A stretch of DNA of 64,000 nt from Micromussa lordhowensis (Eukaryota > Cnidaria > Anthozoa > Scleractinia > Lobophylliidae), in the NCBI GenBank assembly GCA_964020085.1, contig OZ026608.1, forward strand, positions 2,574,981-2,638,980, read 5' to 3'. The translations under genes and the position numbers were made by a program. This document shows positions 9,701 through 21,200 of this stretch, in pieces; the first letter of the stretch is position 1, and each line of letters opens with the position of its first letter. The notes beneath the pieces were generated by a model, which saw nothing but the letters and a program-made list of their open reading frames with translations, made no database searches and was not told the DNA's origin.

Positions 9701-12700
9701 ACATTTTCAGATGCAAGCAAAATCTCCCTACTTGGCTTTCACTACGGAGTCATATTCAGCGCGGGAATTAAATTCGAGCCCAGACTCTTAACGCGCCACT
9801 TCCATAGAGAGGTTTTCAGCTGAGTGTCGTGAACCAAAAGTAATAACTCTTGCCAGGAAGTCTAGCGAACCAATCAAAACTCAAAGCAATTACGTGTAGC
9901 CGGGGCCAAGCGCGGGAAAACATGAGCGAGAGAGTCACGAACTTTTTTTCAGGGGGGAGAGGTGGGGTGTAGGTTTACTTCGGACTGAATGGAAAGATCC
10001 GGGGTTTTTATCCTGGTCCCGAAGATTTTCGTTCTTTTTTCTGCTACTGAAGTGTTAAGGGTCCGTCAGGGAAGAAAATAACTGAGAAATCAATACGGTG
10101 GAAGTAGAAATGCAGAACCACAGCAAACACGAAAGCTCAGTTTTGACACTTTTGAAATAGGCCATTTCCGAGTTCCTTTGTGCCTCTGTTTCAAAACGGG
10201 TCTAAGTGCGAAAACTTTCTTATGAGTTTGATTTGCCTGAAAATGAACCTGTAGGGGGAACTCATTTTCATATGAATGGTTTCGCACTTAGACTCGTTTT
10301 CACAAGGAGGCAAAAGGGAACTCGGAAATGTGTGGTGTACTAACCTAAGTCCTACACTAAGCCCATTTTTACACTGACCACAGAGTACCCCTGTGCGGTT
10401 ATGGTCACACTGATTATCAATATGATCTGGGTTGAATATACATCCGGGCAAGTCTCCTACAGTCACGCAACGACAGTAGTTCGGAGGACAATAGTACGTT
10501 ACCAGGCGACCATTGACTTCTCCGCCCCAATACCCCTCCTTCAAATACACTGTTCGCGCATTTTCACCACATCTGTGAGTAAAGAGAATACGTAGTTAGT
10601 CAAAGAATTATACTGGTTGGAAACTACAGGTACACCATAATTTTGTTTGCGGAGCATCACGTACTTTGGAATTTACACAAGTCAAGGTATTGTCATAAGT
10701 TCAGGGGAATAAAAGGAATATTGTACGATTCACTGAACCTACTCTTTGCTAGTTGACACTTTTAAATTCAAGCGGGTAGGAATAATGAAGACCATGATGT
10801 GTCTCCAAATTCTCGAAACAAGAATTAAAGGAAATGTACCGAAATCGGTAAGGAGAATTTATGCTTTGAGCTTAAGAATAACGCATCACCTTAACACTCC
10901 CTCGATCTTCTTATCACAGACGCATTTTGTGTTTTCAAACTTGAATCCTGGTCGACACGGAATGGCGGTGACTTTAAACGAGTATCTGTTCTTCAATGTG
11001 GAGAACACGTCCTCCAGCTGAAAGTAATGGACTGTGTTGTTTTTTATCTCTTTGTACAGAGTTTCATTTGCCAGGCGGTATGTGAAAGGAAAAGACTGAT
11101 TTGTGACAGGCGATAACAGATGCATGATGTTATCTAAGCGCAGTCTGGGGGTTCCGTCAGACACGCCCTTTTCCGTCAAAGTCGCGATGGTGAATATTGT
11201 GTGGTTGAGTTCATCGTAACCTTGGATGCTGAGCGAGATATCTTCACCAGGCGAAACCTATAAGCAGAGGGGAAATAAAAAAGTCTTAGCTACAATTTTA
11301 AACCCTTCTGACGCAAGCGAATGTCTCGCGCGCATAAAACGCTTTTCAAAATTTCTTGGGTCAAGTGCGCGCAGAAATATTTTTATCACCACCTCTCTTA
11401 AAACGAAGGGGGTGTGGAGAGGAGGAAAGCGAGGAGGTGCTAAATTAACACGAATTCGCTTCTTAGTTAGCCTCCTCCGCAGCCGTTATTAGGATCGTCA
11501 CGCAACGCTTCTCTCCCACTGGGGGAGAAGCGTTGCGTGATGACCCTAATAACGGCTGCGGAGGAGACTACTTCTTAGTGGAATTGTTAACAGTGTTTTC
11601 AGTATCTGAAGAGGTTTGTCTGGGATTTTAGCTTCCACACAACAGTAAACGATAGTGCGTTTTTGCTAAATAAAACAAGGCTTTCTCTACCATCAGTGAT
11701 GGAAATGATTAACATTTTCAGCTTACCCATGTGACAAAAGAAATATATTAAACACAACCTTTGACTTTCTTTCTTTAATAAATCCAGTCTATCTCAAGTC
11801 AAGCCCAACCCAAGCCTCCCTCCCAACTTGAAAGAAACTCGAAAGAGGAGTTTTTGAGTCAACATCTCCATCATCTCTCGTCAAAGATAGGTGGGTTAGG
11901 TATGGTTCTTTTGTTTGTATTGAGAGACACCCTCGTTCCCAGGGTCCTCTCTGTACCTCGAGGTAGAGAAAAGATCCGGGAAATAAGGTTGGTCGAGCGA
12001 AAGAAATAACTCACCATTATTTCTGTGTCATTGTTTCCTTCGTATTCAAAGTGGTGCGTGTCTGTTGCTATGTCGTATTCTGGTCCCTGTAACGGCTTGA
12101 ATGTCTTAGCAGGGTGGATAGAGTTGCCGCGATACTCAAACGTATTATTCCAGCGGATTGCCCTATTGACACTGTAAAATGGATATTCCTCGTACCACAG
12201 ACATGCGCTCAGTGTTGAAATGTAGACGGCAGCACCTTTCACCTTTGCCTCGTTCTGGATAAATGACACCTTAGCCTGGTCGGAAAAAAATAGTTTAGTC
12301 ACCGTTCGTAACCAACCTCATTCCCAGGGCTTTAATTTCCCTGGGAACGAGGTTGAAGTAACACACGGTCTCGTATTAACAGAAGCTTTTTACAATTACA
12401 TGTAGCCTGCGTAGCGAGCGTTCCAGTATGAAGAGCTTTCTCCGCATCCTGGCTTCGCACAAATTGCCGAGGCCGAGAGCAAAAAATTCGCTGAGGCACG
12501 ATCACTCACCGCTCCATCGTTTTTTTTTTGGTCTCTCCAACTTGCGCGCGGCCAGAATGCGGAAAAAGTTCCTGGAACGGGAACACTTTCCACGCGGGCT
12601 GAATTTCATGTATTCCGCGTCAAATGCCTTGTTGCGACATGTTCGTCTTTTCTCTAAATGTCGTATTATTTTCAGTCGCAGTTCGTAGCTGTATCACATA

Positions 12701-14667
12701 AGCACTGTCTCGTGTTGACAGAAGCTTACTGCAGTTACATGCATTTCGTCAAATGCCTTGTTGTGACATGTTGAGTTTTTGACTAGATCTCCAAATGTCG
12801 TATTATTCTGAGGTCAAGAGGCCATGATGGCTTCTCATCTTCTAGATAAATAACTTGTATGCACGTGCACATGCAAGTTCGCTTCGAAGGTAAGAGTACA
12901 GTACAAATACGTATTAACAAACACCATTGAGAATGGTTCAATGTTGAAAAACGGCCAAAATATGTAAAATACACTTTGTTTTGAAAAATTCGACAGGCTA
13001 GGGTACACCCCAACTCAACAGGCAAGTCCCCCCCCCGAATCCCCCGGCCCAATTCCCTTACACTTTGTCCGAAGGGAACTTACCTTCCATTCAGATGGCG
13101 CAGTCCTCTCTTCGCTGTACGTCACAAAACAGTCTGGATTGTACTCGTGGATAAACTCATACCTTGAGCCAGTTAGTACAACAATCGCTCCGCCAACGCC
13201 ACTGGCGTAATTTCTGACAAAACGAAGCTCGCTACCAGGATGCAGGATGATTTGGCTCGAGCTCAAAAGCAAAGCGCCACCATGAGAGCCTGAGTTCTGG
13301 ACGAACTCAAGAGACCCGTTCACGAGTATGCGGCCCTGCAGGTACTCCATTGCTCCAGCACCGTGATTCTCCCTGAAAATATTTTTACCCGTGAATTTTG
13401 CGTTCACCCTTACACTTGTAAAAGGGCTTGTGTATGTACTGTACGTCGCGCTGTGATGTTGTATTGTGCAGTCAATAAATTCCGGTATCTCATTGATAGG
13501 GATTCCAACGGGAAGGGCGGTATCTAGACGAACGGCAGCGCTGGCAAGACCACCGTTTCCATCGAAGGTCACGTTTTTAAACTGTATCTGGGATTGCGCG
13601 ATTGTCACGAAGAAGTTCATTAGAAAGATGTTCAAGCCGCCACCTCTTCTGGACCAGTTTTCACTGATAACGCAATGCGTGACACTAAACTTGGCAAAGG
13701 ACGTTGAACCCCCAACAGAAATACTAATTCCACCACCAGCTTGTGAAGCGCTGTTTTTAACGAAGCTAGAGTTCCATACCTTCATTGAATTGTCTGTTGC
13801 ATATTGGGTGGTGGCATAAAACATTCCTCCGCCAAACGTAGCTGTATTTCTAACGAAAGAGGTCCCCTCTACCAAAGCTCTGCATGAGCGCGCTTCGCCA
13901 ATGAAGGCGACGAATAATCCACCGCCTATAAGGTTCAGCCCAGGGAGATAGGAAGGCGAGTCGAGAGGAATAAAGTTCTCAGAACTATTGACTGTGGCTG
14001 AATTAGCTGTAAAGTTTGTGTTTCTAATGACAAGATTTAGATTAACTCCGTGATCAAACAAAAACCCTGCCCCCCCAGAGACGGAGATGGTGTTCGGAGT
14101 GATACGACTTTCCAAAACCATAAGCTTCTGTAAATTTGAAGTATTGTTTAAAAAAAGGCATCCCTCGATAGTAACGCCACTGTCGAATGCATTAATACCA
14201 GATCGATCGTTGTCCTTGAATGCACAGTTTGTGAAGGAGATGTTGTCAGAGTTCCAAATCATTACAACAGCAGCTGATGTTGGAGTAAACTGTTGAAACT
14301 CAATGTTGGATACATGGATGTTATACGCGGCGTCCATTTTAAAACCCAACGATTCATTTACGCAGCGTATGACGGTGAAAGAGTTTGCGTCAGAAGTTAT
14401 ATAGACGCGCCTATCCTTTCGAGATTGCAAAATCTCAACGTCATTTTGTAAATCGTGGTATTTGTCTTTAATGCGAAATTTGAAAATGGTTTCCTCTCTA
14501 AACTCGGCATCGTTTAGAATTTGCAATGCGTAACGGAGAGATTCACAAGGAATGGTTCCATTCGACTGCAAGCAAGTTGTCCAATCGCTGCCGTTCTTTT
14601 GGGAGACAGAAACCTCAAATGAAGAAGCATCAGAAGCCAACAGTGCCAGTAAAACACACAGGAACAT
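6763..14667 (-). CDS. Gene B: secreted-end beta-helix / multi-span membrane protein (complete, six coding exons)
   Basis: Exons on the minus strand: about 14667-13084, 12275-12015, 11257-10890, 10572-10345, 8838-8079 and 7173-6763. Phases agree and give ~1,203 residues. Residues 1-17 are a signal peptide (FLCVLLALLASDAS). Residues ~20-615 show repeated Gly-Gly rungs (GGGLF, GGGMF, GGGIS, GGGLN, GGALL, GGAIV) typical of right-handed parallel beta-helices, with many N-glycosylation sites. Exon 4 adds a Cys-rich module (CRC, RTGVLCGQC). Exons 5-6 encode eight to nine hydrophobic spans with SSELRGPLFFFQ and LTKGYWRVDPQY, then a short acidic tail. Predicted plasma-membrane protein, large extracellular N-terminus; ligand and function unknown. 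It is the convergent paralogue of gene A. I know of no named family for this combination. Confidence 0.85.
7365..7440. repeat. Fragment of a CTCGTT..TCTCATCTT inverted element
   Basis: ACCTCGTTCTCTCATCTTTCCGCC followed by CGGAGCGAGAGAGGTGAA forms a weak hairpin. It resembles the elements at about 11930-11985 and 49149-49215. It lies in the last intron of gene B. Confidence 0.4.
9300..9490. mobile_element. One end of a pogo/Tigger-like DNA element
   Basis: Starts TACAGTGCAACCTCGCCTTACG, followed by direct variants such as CACCTCGTTATTACGG, CACCCCATTAATACGG and TTTTTAATAAGG. This layout is typical of ends of short mariner/pogo relatives. I found no matching right end. It lies in the large intron of gene B (8839-10344). 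Confidence 0.35.
10162..10331. mobile_element. Inverted-repeat element next to a gene B splice donor
   Basis: The left arm (CCATTTCCGAGTTCCTTTGTGCC, then AAACGGGTCTAAGTGCGAAA) is mirrored on the right (TTTCGCACTTAGACTCGTTTT...GGAACTCGGAAATG). The right end is about 13 bp from the donor of gene B exon 4. A diverged relative lies at about 17100-17330. Confidence 0.7.
11466..11570. repeat. ~105 bp palindrome with ~50 bp arms
   Basis: GTAGCCTCCTCCGCAGCCGT-like left arm ending in CGTCACGCAACGCTTCTC, mirrored by GAGAAGCGTTGCGTGATG and ACGGCTGCGGAGGAGACTAC. It shares the CGTCACGCAA core with the hairpin at 6607-6656. It lies in gene B intron 2. Confidence 0.8.
12315..12357. mobile_element. 43 bp palindromic mini-element
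   Basis: CAACCTCATTCCCAGGG and its inverted partner CCCTGGGAACGAGGTTG flank a 9 bp centre. The same ends occur on the element inserted in the gene A coding exon, so this is probably a non-coding member of that family. It lies about 40 bp beyond the acceptor of gene B exon 2. Confidence 0.65.
12361..12812. repeat. Broken direct duplication in gene B intron 1
   Basis: A block containing GTCTCGT.TTAACAGAAGCTT...TTACATG and CGTCAAATGCCTTGTTG.GACATG...AAATGTCGTATTATT occurs twice. The first copy is split by ~200 bp beginning AGCCTGCGTAGCGAGCGTTCC (12403-12600), apparently a MITE inserted after the duplication. Confidence 0.55.
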
Positions 14668-16297
14668 GATGAAGGTTCTTGGGAGTTGTCGAAGATAATT
14701 CCTTTCGCTCCTTGTCTCAAGTCTTCAGTGATTTGGGAAGTTTATGTGAAGTTGCATCATTGTTATAAGTGATTCCGTGTGCGAAGTTACGAAATCTATG
14801 TTCTAGAGTATTCGATCTTTCTCGGATTATTCCTGTCTTGTATCGTTTAACTTGTTCGGTATCGTCACGCAATGACAGGCGTAGAGGTTAGCTTTGTTTT
14901 ATTAACTTCTACGAATAATAGGTGTTGACAACTTGTTAAAGTTTTGAAGGCGCAGTTTATCGTGTGCTCTGTTGTCCCATTCTGTACGCGTAGAGAGCTG
15001 ACATCATTCATTTCAAATAAACACCAAAATGAATTTTTTAGGTGCCTCGATTTTTATTGCCGTTAAGTTTAAGAAACATTAATTCTAGAGTTTTATTTAG
15101 GAAAGCCTTGGGAGATTATTACTTGTAACTTTCTAAAGTAGTTTTCAATGGTTTTCAACTTAGTGCATGTTTTGCTTTAATATGTACTTTATTTTATTAT
15201 TAGTTTTTAACTTTTTAGTGTTTTTAATTCTTAGTCAGCAGGATCCCGTTGATAACAGTACTTTGTACCGAAGTGTTATCCTGGGTAAATATTCCATTTA
15301 ATATTATTAATAAACACTCTTTTTGCTCATGGATGTTGCTCATGGATGGCAATCTTATGGCACTCGATACTCACTCACTCACTCACTCACTCACTCACTC
15401 GATTCTGATTAATTTATTCATTAAACCGGATTAAATCGTTTCTCCCAACCCTCCCCTGCTTAGTATGGTTCTTTTCCTAGGCACTTCGTGGGGTACGTTC
15501 AGCAGGTTTTAGCGGGGTACTAGAAAGACGAATTTTTCGTCCGACAACATGGAGTTCATACATATGGCGGCTAACGCGGCACGAAGATGGTTTTTGGTTC
15601 AACTCGTAGAGTTGTAAAATTGAAATTTGTCAAGCTAAGCAGCAGTAGCTGTAACAAATGGACATGGAAAGACAAGAAGCATAGCGCTCGTCAAAAACCC
15701 ATGTGTAAATTTATATTGAAAGGTCAAGGTGTTTTTTCATTAGACGTAAACAAAATTCTCCGATTACAAGTCACGCTAAACTCACGCTATGCAAAGAATG
15801 TAATCAGATATTTTTTTTTCGTATATTTGCTGAAGGGCAAGAGAGTCACGTTTTGTAGACAGTGTAAGTAACCGCGTTTTTTTAAAGCGCTGTTTTCAAC
15901 CGCATACTGCGGTTCTTGTTCTTCCTGATTCGTGACCTGAAGGTTTGCGTGATCCGTGAAGAACCTGAAATATTAACCGATATTCGTGATTTTACCACAC
16001 AACTCTACGTGATTTTGAGACACAAGTTCTCCGAATACATGTAGTTACAGTGGTCTATCGAGAGTGCCTTAGCCATGCAATATGCAATACGGAGCCTTGA
16101 TTTAGCCATTCGCGATTTTGCTTCCTACAAACACTGCTTTTAATGTAAGAACAGCTCCTTACTTTCTTATTTTCGTAATTCGGGAAATCGAAATTTTTTT
16201 ATACGTGAACCGTGATCCTCTGTATTTTAGGTTCGTGAACCGTGCCAGAGACTTCCCTGTACGACCCTCTTGATATCTACAGCTTTTAATCGGACAT

Positions 16298-17049
16298 TGT
16301 AAACCCCGGTATGACCAATCGATAAAAACCGATATCGGAAAACCGTTCGATAAATCGATATCAATCGATAATTTTTAATTAATCGATATCGATTTTATCG
16401 ATCAATCGATAGAAATCGATACTCACAGTCTTCCGCGTATTTAACGATATCGATTTTATCGTTCATTACCTCTCTTCTGCTTTAGTTGCAGAGTTCATCA
16501 TTTACTTCGTTTTACTTATTTATAGAATGATTTTAGCTCTGATTTGTAGTATGATTTTTGCGGCGGCGAGGGTTTTGCTGACAAAACATTTACTGGAGAC
16601 AATGTCTAGCATTACAACTACGCAGCTTCGTACTTCGTAGTACATGTATTTGTAGGATGTCATTACGACATTTAGCTTGAACAGTTTCTGAGTAAATACA
16701 AAAAGCGGTTATGTTATGTTGCGTTTCCCCGTTGAATCATGCCAGGGAATCGTGTTAATATTATTTGATTATCAGTATTCATTCAATTATCGATTTGTTA
16801 AATAAATCTTTAAATTCGTCCTACTTGATTCATTGAATCGTAAGAGTGTTTTTATGGAAGATTTGATACATTTTAGAAATTCGATAAAATCGATAACATT
16901 AATTTAAAAATCGATAATTATCGATTACTCACAACGTGTCCTTTTATCGATTTTAATCGATTTCCGATACAATTTACTAATTTTTATCGATTGTTATCGA
17001 ATGTTATCGATTATCGGTTTTATCGATTGCACATGCCGGGTGTAAACAG
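16298..17049. mobile_element. ~750 bp inverted-repeat element with ATCGAT-rich ends
   Basis: The left end TGTAAACCCCGGTATGACCA and right end (reverse complement TGTTTACACCCGGCATGTGC) are imperfect inverted repeats that continue into AATCGATAAAAACCGATA and AATCGATAAAACCGATAA. The first ~170 bp contains about nine ATCGAT palindromes and the last ~160 bp about eight. The ~400 bp centre has almost none. No open frame of note, so probably non-autonomous. Confidence 0.65.
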
Positions 17050-17099
17050 ACCACGAGAAGATGGTAAATTGTTTTTTTGTTAGATTATTTTTTATCAGT

Positions 17100-17330
17100 G
17101 CTGGCCTGATGGGCCGCTTGGCACATATGTAGACCTTTGACTTCCACCGTCTGAGTTTCTATTTGCAGAACGAGTGCTTGTGCCAAACGTTTCCCATGAA
17201 AATCACTTGATTTTCATGCGAATGACCGTGCAGGTGACATATATTTTCATACCAATAGTTTCGCTCAAAGACTCGTTTTGCCACAGGGGCAAAAGTAAAC
17301 TTGGCATTGGGCTATTCATCCATGAGCTGC
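17100..17330. mobile_element. Diverged relative of the 10162-10331 element
   Basis: Shares CAATAGTTTCGCTCAAAGACTCGTTTTG with the pattern ATGGTTTCGCACTTAGACTCGTTTT of the other copy, followed by a GGGGCAAAAGT-like stretch. It has a central hairpin ATGAAAATCA-CTTGA-TTTTCAT at about 17196-17219. Confidence 0.45.
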
Positions 17331-18227
17331 TCAGAGGGCCTTTGATTACTATTCGGACACACCAGCGACTGAGCGTAGCGTTGCGTGACAAAGAGATAGA
17401 GAGAGGGCCAGAACAAGACTATAATCCGTCACTGATGCTGCCGTGCTGAAGAGCCACAAACCTGAATTATGTTCTTACTTAATTTGCGAGAACATCCATA
17501 TACACTTTGCTCTTCACATGATTTTAACCACAATTTGGTGCTTTTTTTTTTTTTCAAAAAGAATTATTTCTCGGAAATATCTATCTACGGGAGGTCAACT
17601 TTTGAGTGATATCGACCTTTCCGGAACCATTTCAAACAGACCTCGCGTTCAGGTCGCTCAGCCATTCTTCACTATTTTTTTGTTGCTCAACTTTGTTGAT
17701 GTGAACTTCTAGTCCACACCAGTGATGGGCTTCTTTCCTCGTAAACCGTCAACGATGGACGCAATTGAGCCAGGTATCATACAAACTATATTTAGCGAAT
17801 GTTGTCACACTTCGAATCAGTCCTTTATCATCTCAGATCTGCGCGTGGCCCTCAAACAACAAGCGCGTGTCCGTGAGCTACAGTCCCAAACGGGGGCAGG
17901 AAGCAAATGGTTTGAATGTCTTGAAACACTGGGGTGCTTTGAGGGTATGTACTTCATGAGAACCAGACAAGTCCTAAGTCCGCCATCCTTAGTGGTCAGC
18001 TCCAGCGGACATGCGCGTGATGCGCCTTGTTGGTTTTGCCGGATGTTTCAAAAAAAATACTCGTTAATAATTTATGTTCACTAGAAGTAGTCTAATTTTA
18101 GGTCGCAAACCGCTTGCTAATTTTCAGGCAAAGCCCACAAACGGGAAAACAAGAACTTGACGATCCGTTTGCCGCAGGAGGCTTGCGATCATCGATGTCC
18201 AATGTCGCCTGCATCAGGCTTGAAACT

Positions 18228-21200
18228 ATGAATGAAAAGGTTCAAGATTGGGGCGATTTTGTCAACCGTTATACCTCGCATTCCTCTCGGCACTCAAGCC
18301 CGGAAAGAGAACTAGATTACGGAGATACGAAGCTAACTCCATCACCAATCTCGCCTGTGTTCAGTACCGCGGAAAAGCAGTTCTGTAGGAGAGATAATAT
18401 TGATCAGTGTATCGCCTATTTGAACCAGGTAAGTATTCTTTTTTGTTCAAAAGCTTACATGTTTGCTGCGATAAAAAATAAGCTTAAGCTTATATCGACG
18501 CATGCATCTAATGATTGCTCCCATTGTAAGCTTGCAAGCTTTGTGAATGATTCTAAATAGTTCAGTTGTCAACCGGTAAAGATTTCCGCTAAACCGTCGC
18601 TGGCTGTATTTCAATATCATTTTTCAGAGTGAGATTTAAATTTAGCCTATAATGTAGGCTTACAATGTAAAAGATTCGAATTGTTTTATTCTTGACACGT
18701 TCGATCGCGCGGGTTGATTATTAATTTTTTTCAGTAGCTGCACCTGTATTTCAATCAAAGTACCATGTCGGATAGCATCTATGCTGTTAGCAACCATTTT
18801 ATCATTTCAGTAACACGAGAAGTTTGCCGACTCAGTTTGGTTTCATTATCGAGGTGAACTTCAAAGATCACCAATGCTCTATTTTATTTTTCTTTCTGCA
18901 CGGGTTTTTATTAGCTTTCATTTCAAATCCTTCAGCAAACATTTAAATAACTAATGAGACCGTCTATTGTTATGTGCCATTGTCTTTGACAAACGGAAAG
19001 TCATGAAAAATATCTGAAACAGAAGTTTCGTTTGACAAATTAACAAATTGATTAAACAAGGATATATCGATGCGAATATTTGGGAGCACATTTTACTGTA
19101 GAATTAAAATGCAGCGCATAGAGTATCTGTGCTGTAATTAAAATGTTACTGCAAAACACAAATAAAAACTTTTAACTTATGCAATACAGACAGTGTATTC
19201 ATGTATTGGTGGTAATCTAATGTCATGTCTTTTAATTTTTTTTTTTTTCATTCATGTTTGGACAGGTTTAAAGATTTTGTAATTATATTTATTATTCTGA
19301 TATAGCCACATTCATTGCTGTTTTTGGGCTGTAGAATGCTGGTGTGCTGCAAGAATTAATTCTAAGATCATATTTTAAATTAAAATAAATTTAAACCACA
19401 CCACACGCATTCACATTACATGAACAGTTGCAGAGGAAATTATATATCTCATAACCAGTGATAAACAGGGTTTCATTAAGGGTCAGGCAGTGGGTGAATT
19501 GACCGGCTGTGAGGATGATCCGTGGCTCAGGTTTAAACATCTAGAAAAATATTTTTCTTCTAACGAAGTTCAGTTCAGAAATTTTTGCCTGGTTGTAAAA
19601 ACCAGTTGCCCTTCTGCTGAAAACATTGAAACCCCTGCTGACAAATAAGTTGTTAGAAAATATTATTTTAGGCTTTGCCAAGTGAATTAATGGTATTAAT
19701 TTTTTCATATGCTAAATCATATTTATTTTGTATTTTGGCCAGGTAGATTTTTTTTTTTTTTAAAATATTAAATTGCCAATTGAATATTTGATTTTAATAA
19801 AGACAGCGCAGGAAGAATTGACAAATTTATAACATCTGTTGGCAATCACTTTTTTCGTTACATTCAGTTTAGTCTTTTAATGTATTGAGAATTTATATGT
19901 CTACAAGTTTGTGTTGGAAGCAAGCCAATGTTTTACTTCTTTCATTCTCAGGAACTTGGTGTTCTTGGCTTCTCGTCACTGTTCACACCTTCACGCAATG
20001 GAAGAGGACCACCTGATACATTTGACATTGTCAAATTAGTAAACAGTACTTATGAACTCTTGCAACAACAGCAACGAAACATGAAACAGTTAACAGATCT
20101 TGAACAGAAGTGAGTATGCAAATTTTCTACTCGCCTTAAAGAACACCAGAAAGCGGTGGAACATAAACACTCGCAAAAGTCAGCTTTAGCGGAACATTGT
20201 TTACGTTCTGGTCACACTGTCTCTTGGGAGGCGTCCAAGATCCCACGCACAAGTGCTAATTGGGGTAATCGACACATTCTTGAAGCTTGGGAAATTAATA
20301 TTTGCAGGAATCCGCTGAATCATGATGATGGCATGCATTTGTCGCACAAATTTCTAAATCTTGCTTTGAGGGACAGAACTTAATAATAGATCCAAATTTG
20401 GCACACTATAAGAAACGTGTTTTCTGCAAATTATTTTTTCACTTTCCCCTGATGAAGGCTGAAGGTTCAACCGAAACGTTGGGACTTTTGAAAACATTGT
20501 ACATATTTTTATACAATCTTAACCAGAGTAACGTTCTTATTTCATTTTTAAAAGATCTTGAACAGAAGTGAGTATGTTGTGCTCGGTCAGTGTAAAATGA
20601 AGAATGCGGACTGCAGACCGGGGGTAAAATAGGCTAACCAGAGTACAGACTATCATAAATTATGATTAGCTAGAATAACCCTGTCTATGGTTAGAACTTG
20701 ATAGTGGAAACAACACTATATATATATACATCTTGTACATGTATACATGTACTTAAAAAGTCTGTAGTTTGCATTTTATTCTCAGTCTACCCCTGGTCTG
20801 CAGTTTGCAGTTTATGTTTTACAATGACCATTGGACCTAGTCTTCCACTCAACAAAACAAGCACTGTGATTGGTTGATCAAATTCAAATATATCCTGACC
20901 GGGACACAATTGCGCAGTTGTTGCCTGCTCATTTTGTTGAGTGAAAGTCTAAATTTATAACAAAGCACTTAATGTACGGTCCTTCGGGAAACTAGTTAGT
21001 TTTGTTTTCCCTCAAGTCCTGAGGGAAAACAAAACTAACTGTTTCCCTCGAGATCATACATTAAGTGTATAATGTTGTACTGTCATTATTGCAGTACTTA
21101 ATGATTGAAATTGTTAAATTATAAATTTCTTTAAATTTCCTTTTTAACATTAAAAGGAATCTTCGAGCTGAGTGTGATAATGAACATCTTATGCAGACCC

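Larger units (their letters stand above)
14668..18227. other. Divergent intergenic region between gene B and SSX2IP
   Basis: Contains the 5' flanks of two divergently transcribed genes, so both promoters should be here. No TATA box or CpG-rich block stands out. A weak candidate leader exon for SSX2IP ends at 17944 (GAGG followed by GTATGT) and could join the acceptor TTTTCAG at 18127; its longest open frame does not stay in phase, so it would be non-coding. An (ACTC)n microsatellite lies at about 15368-15400. The transposable elements are listed separately. Confidence 0.5.

Noticed and set aside
15587..15871. 94-codon frame upstream of SSX2IP
   Set aside because: Low-complexity Lys/Ser-rich composition with no domain and no matching splice sites.
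17722..18084. 120-codon frame just upstream of the SSX2IP start
   Set aside because: It ends in a plausible donor at 17944, but the phase does not join the frame after 18127. At most it is a non-coding leader exon.
20156..20383. Independent host gene of 75 codons in SSX2IP intron 2
   Set aside because: It is the C-terminal part of a Penelope-like element bounded by a target duplication.
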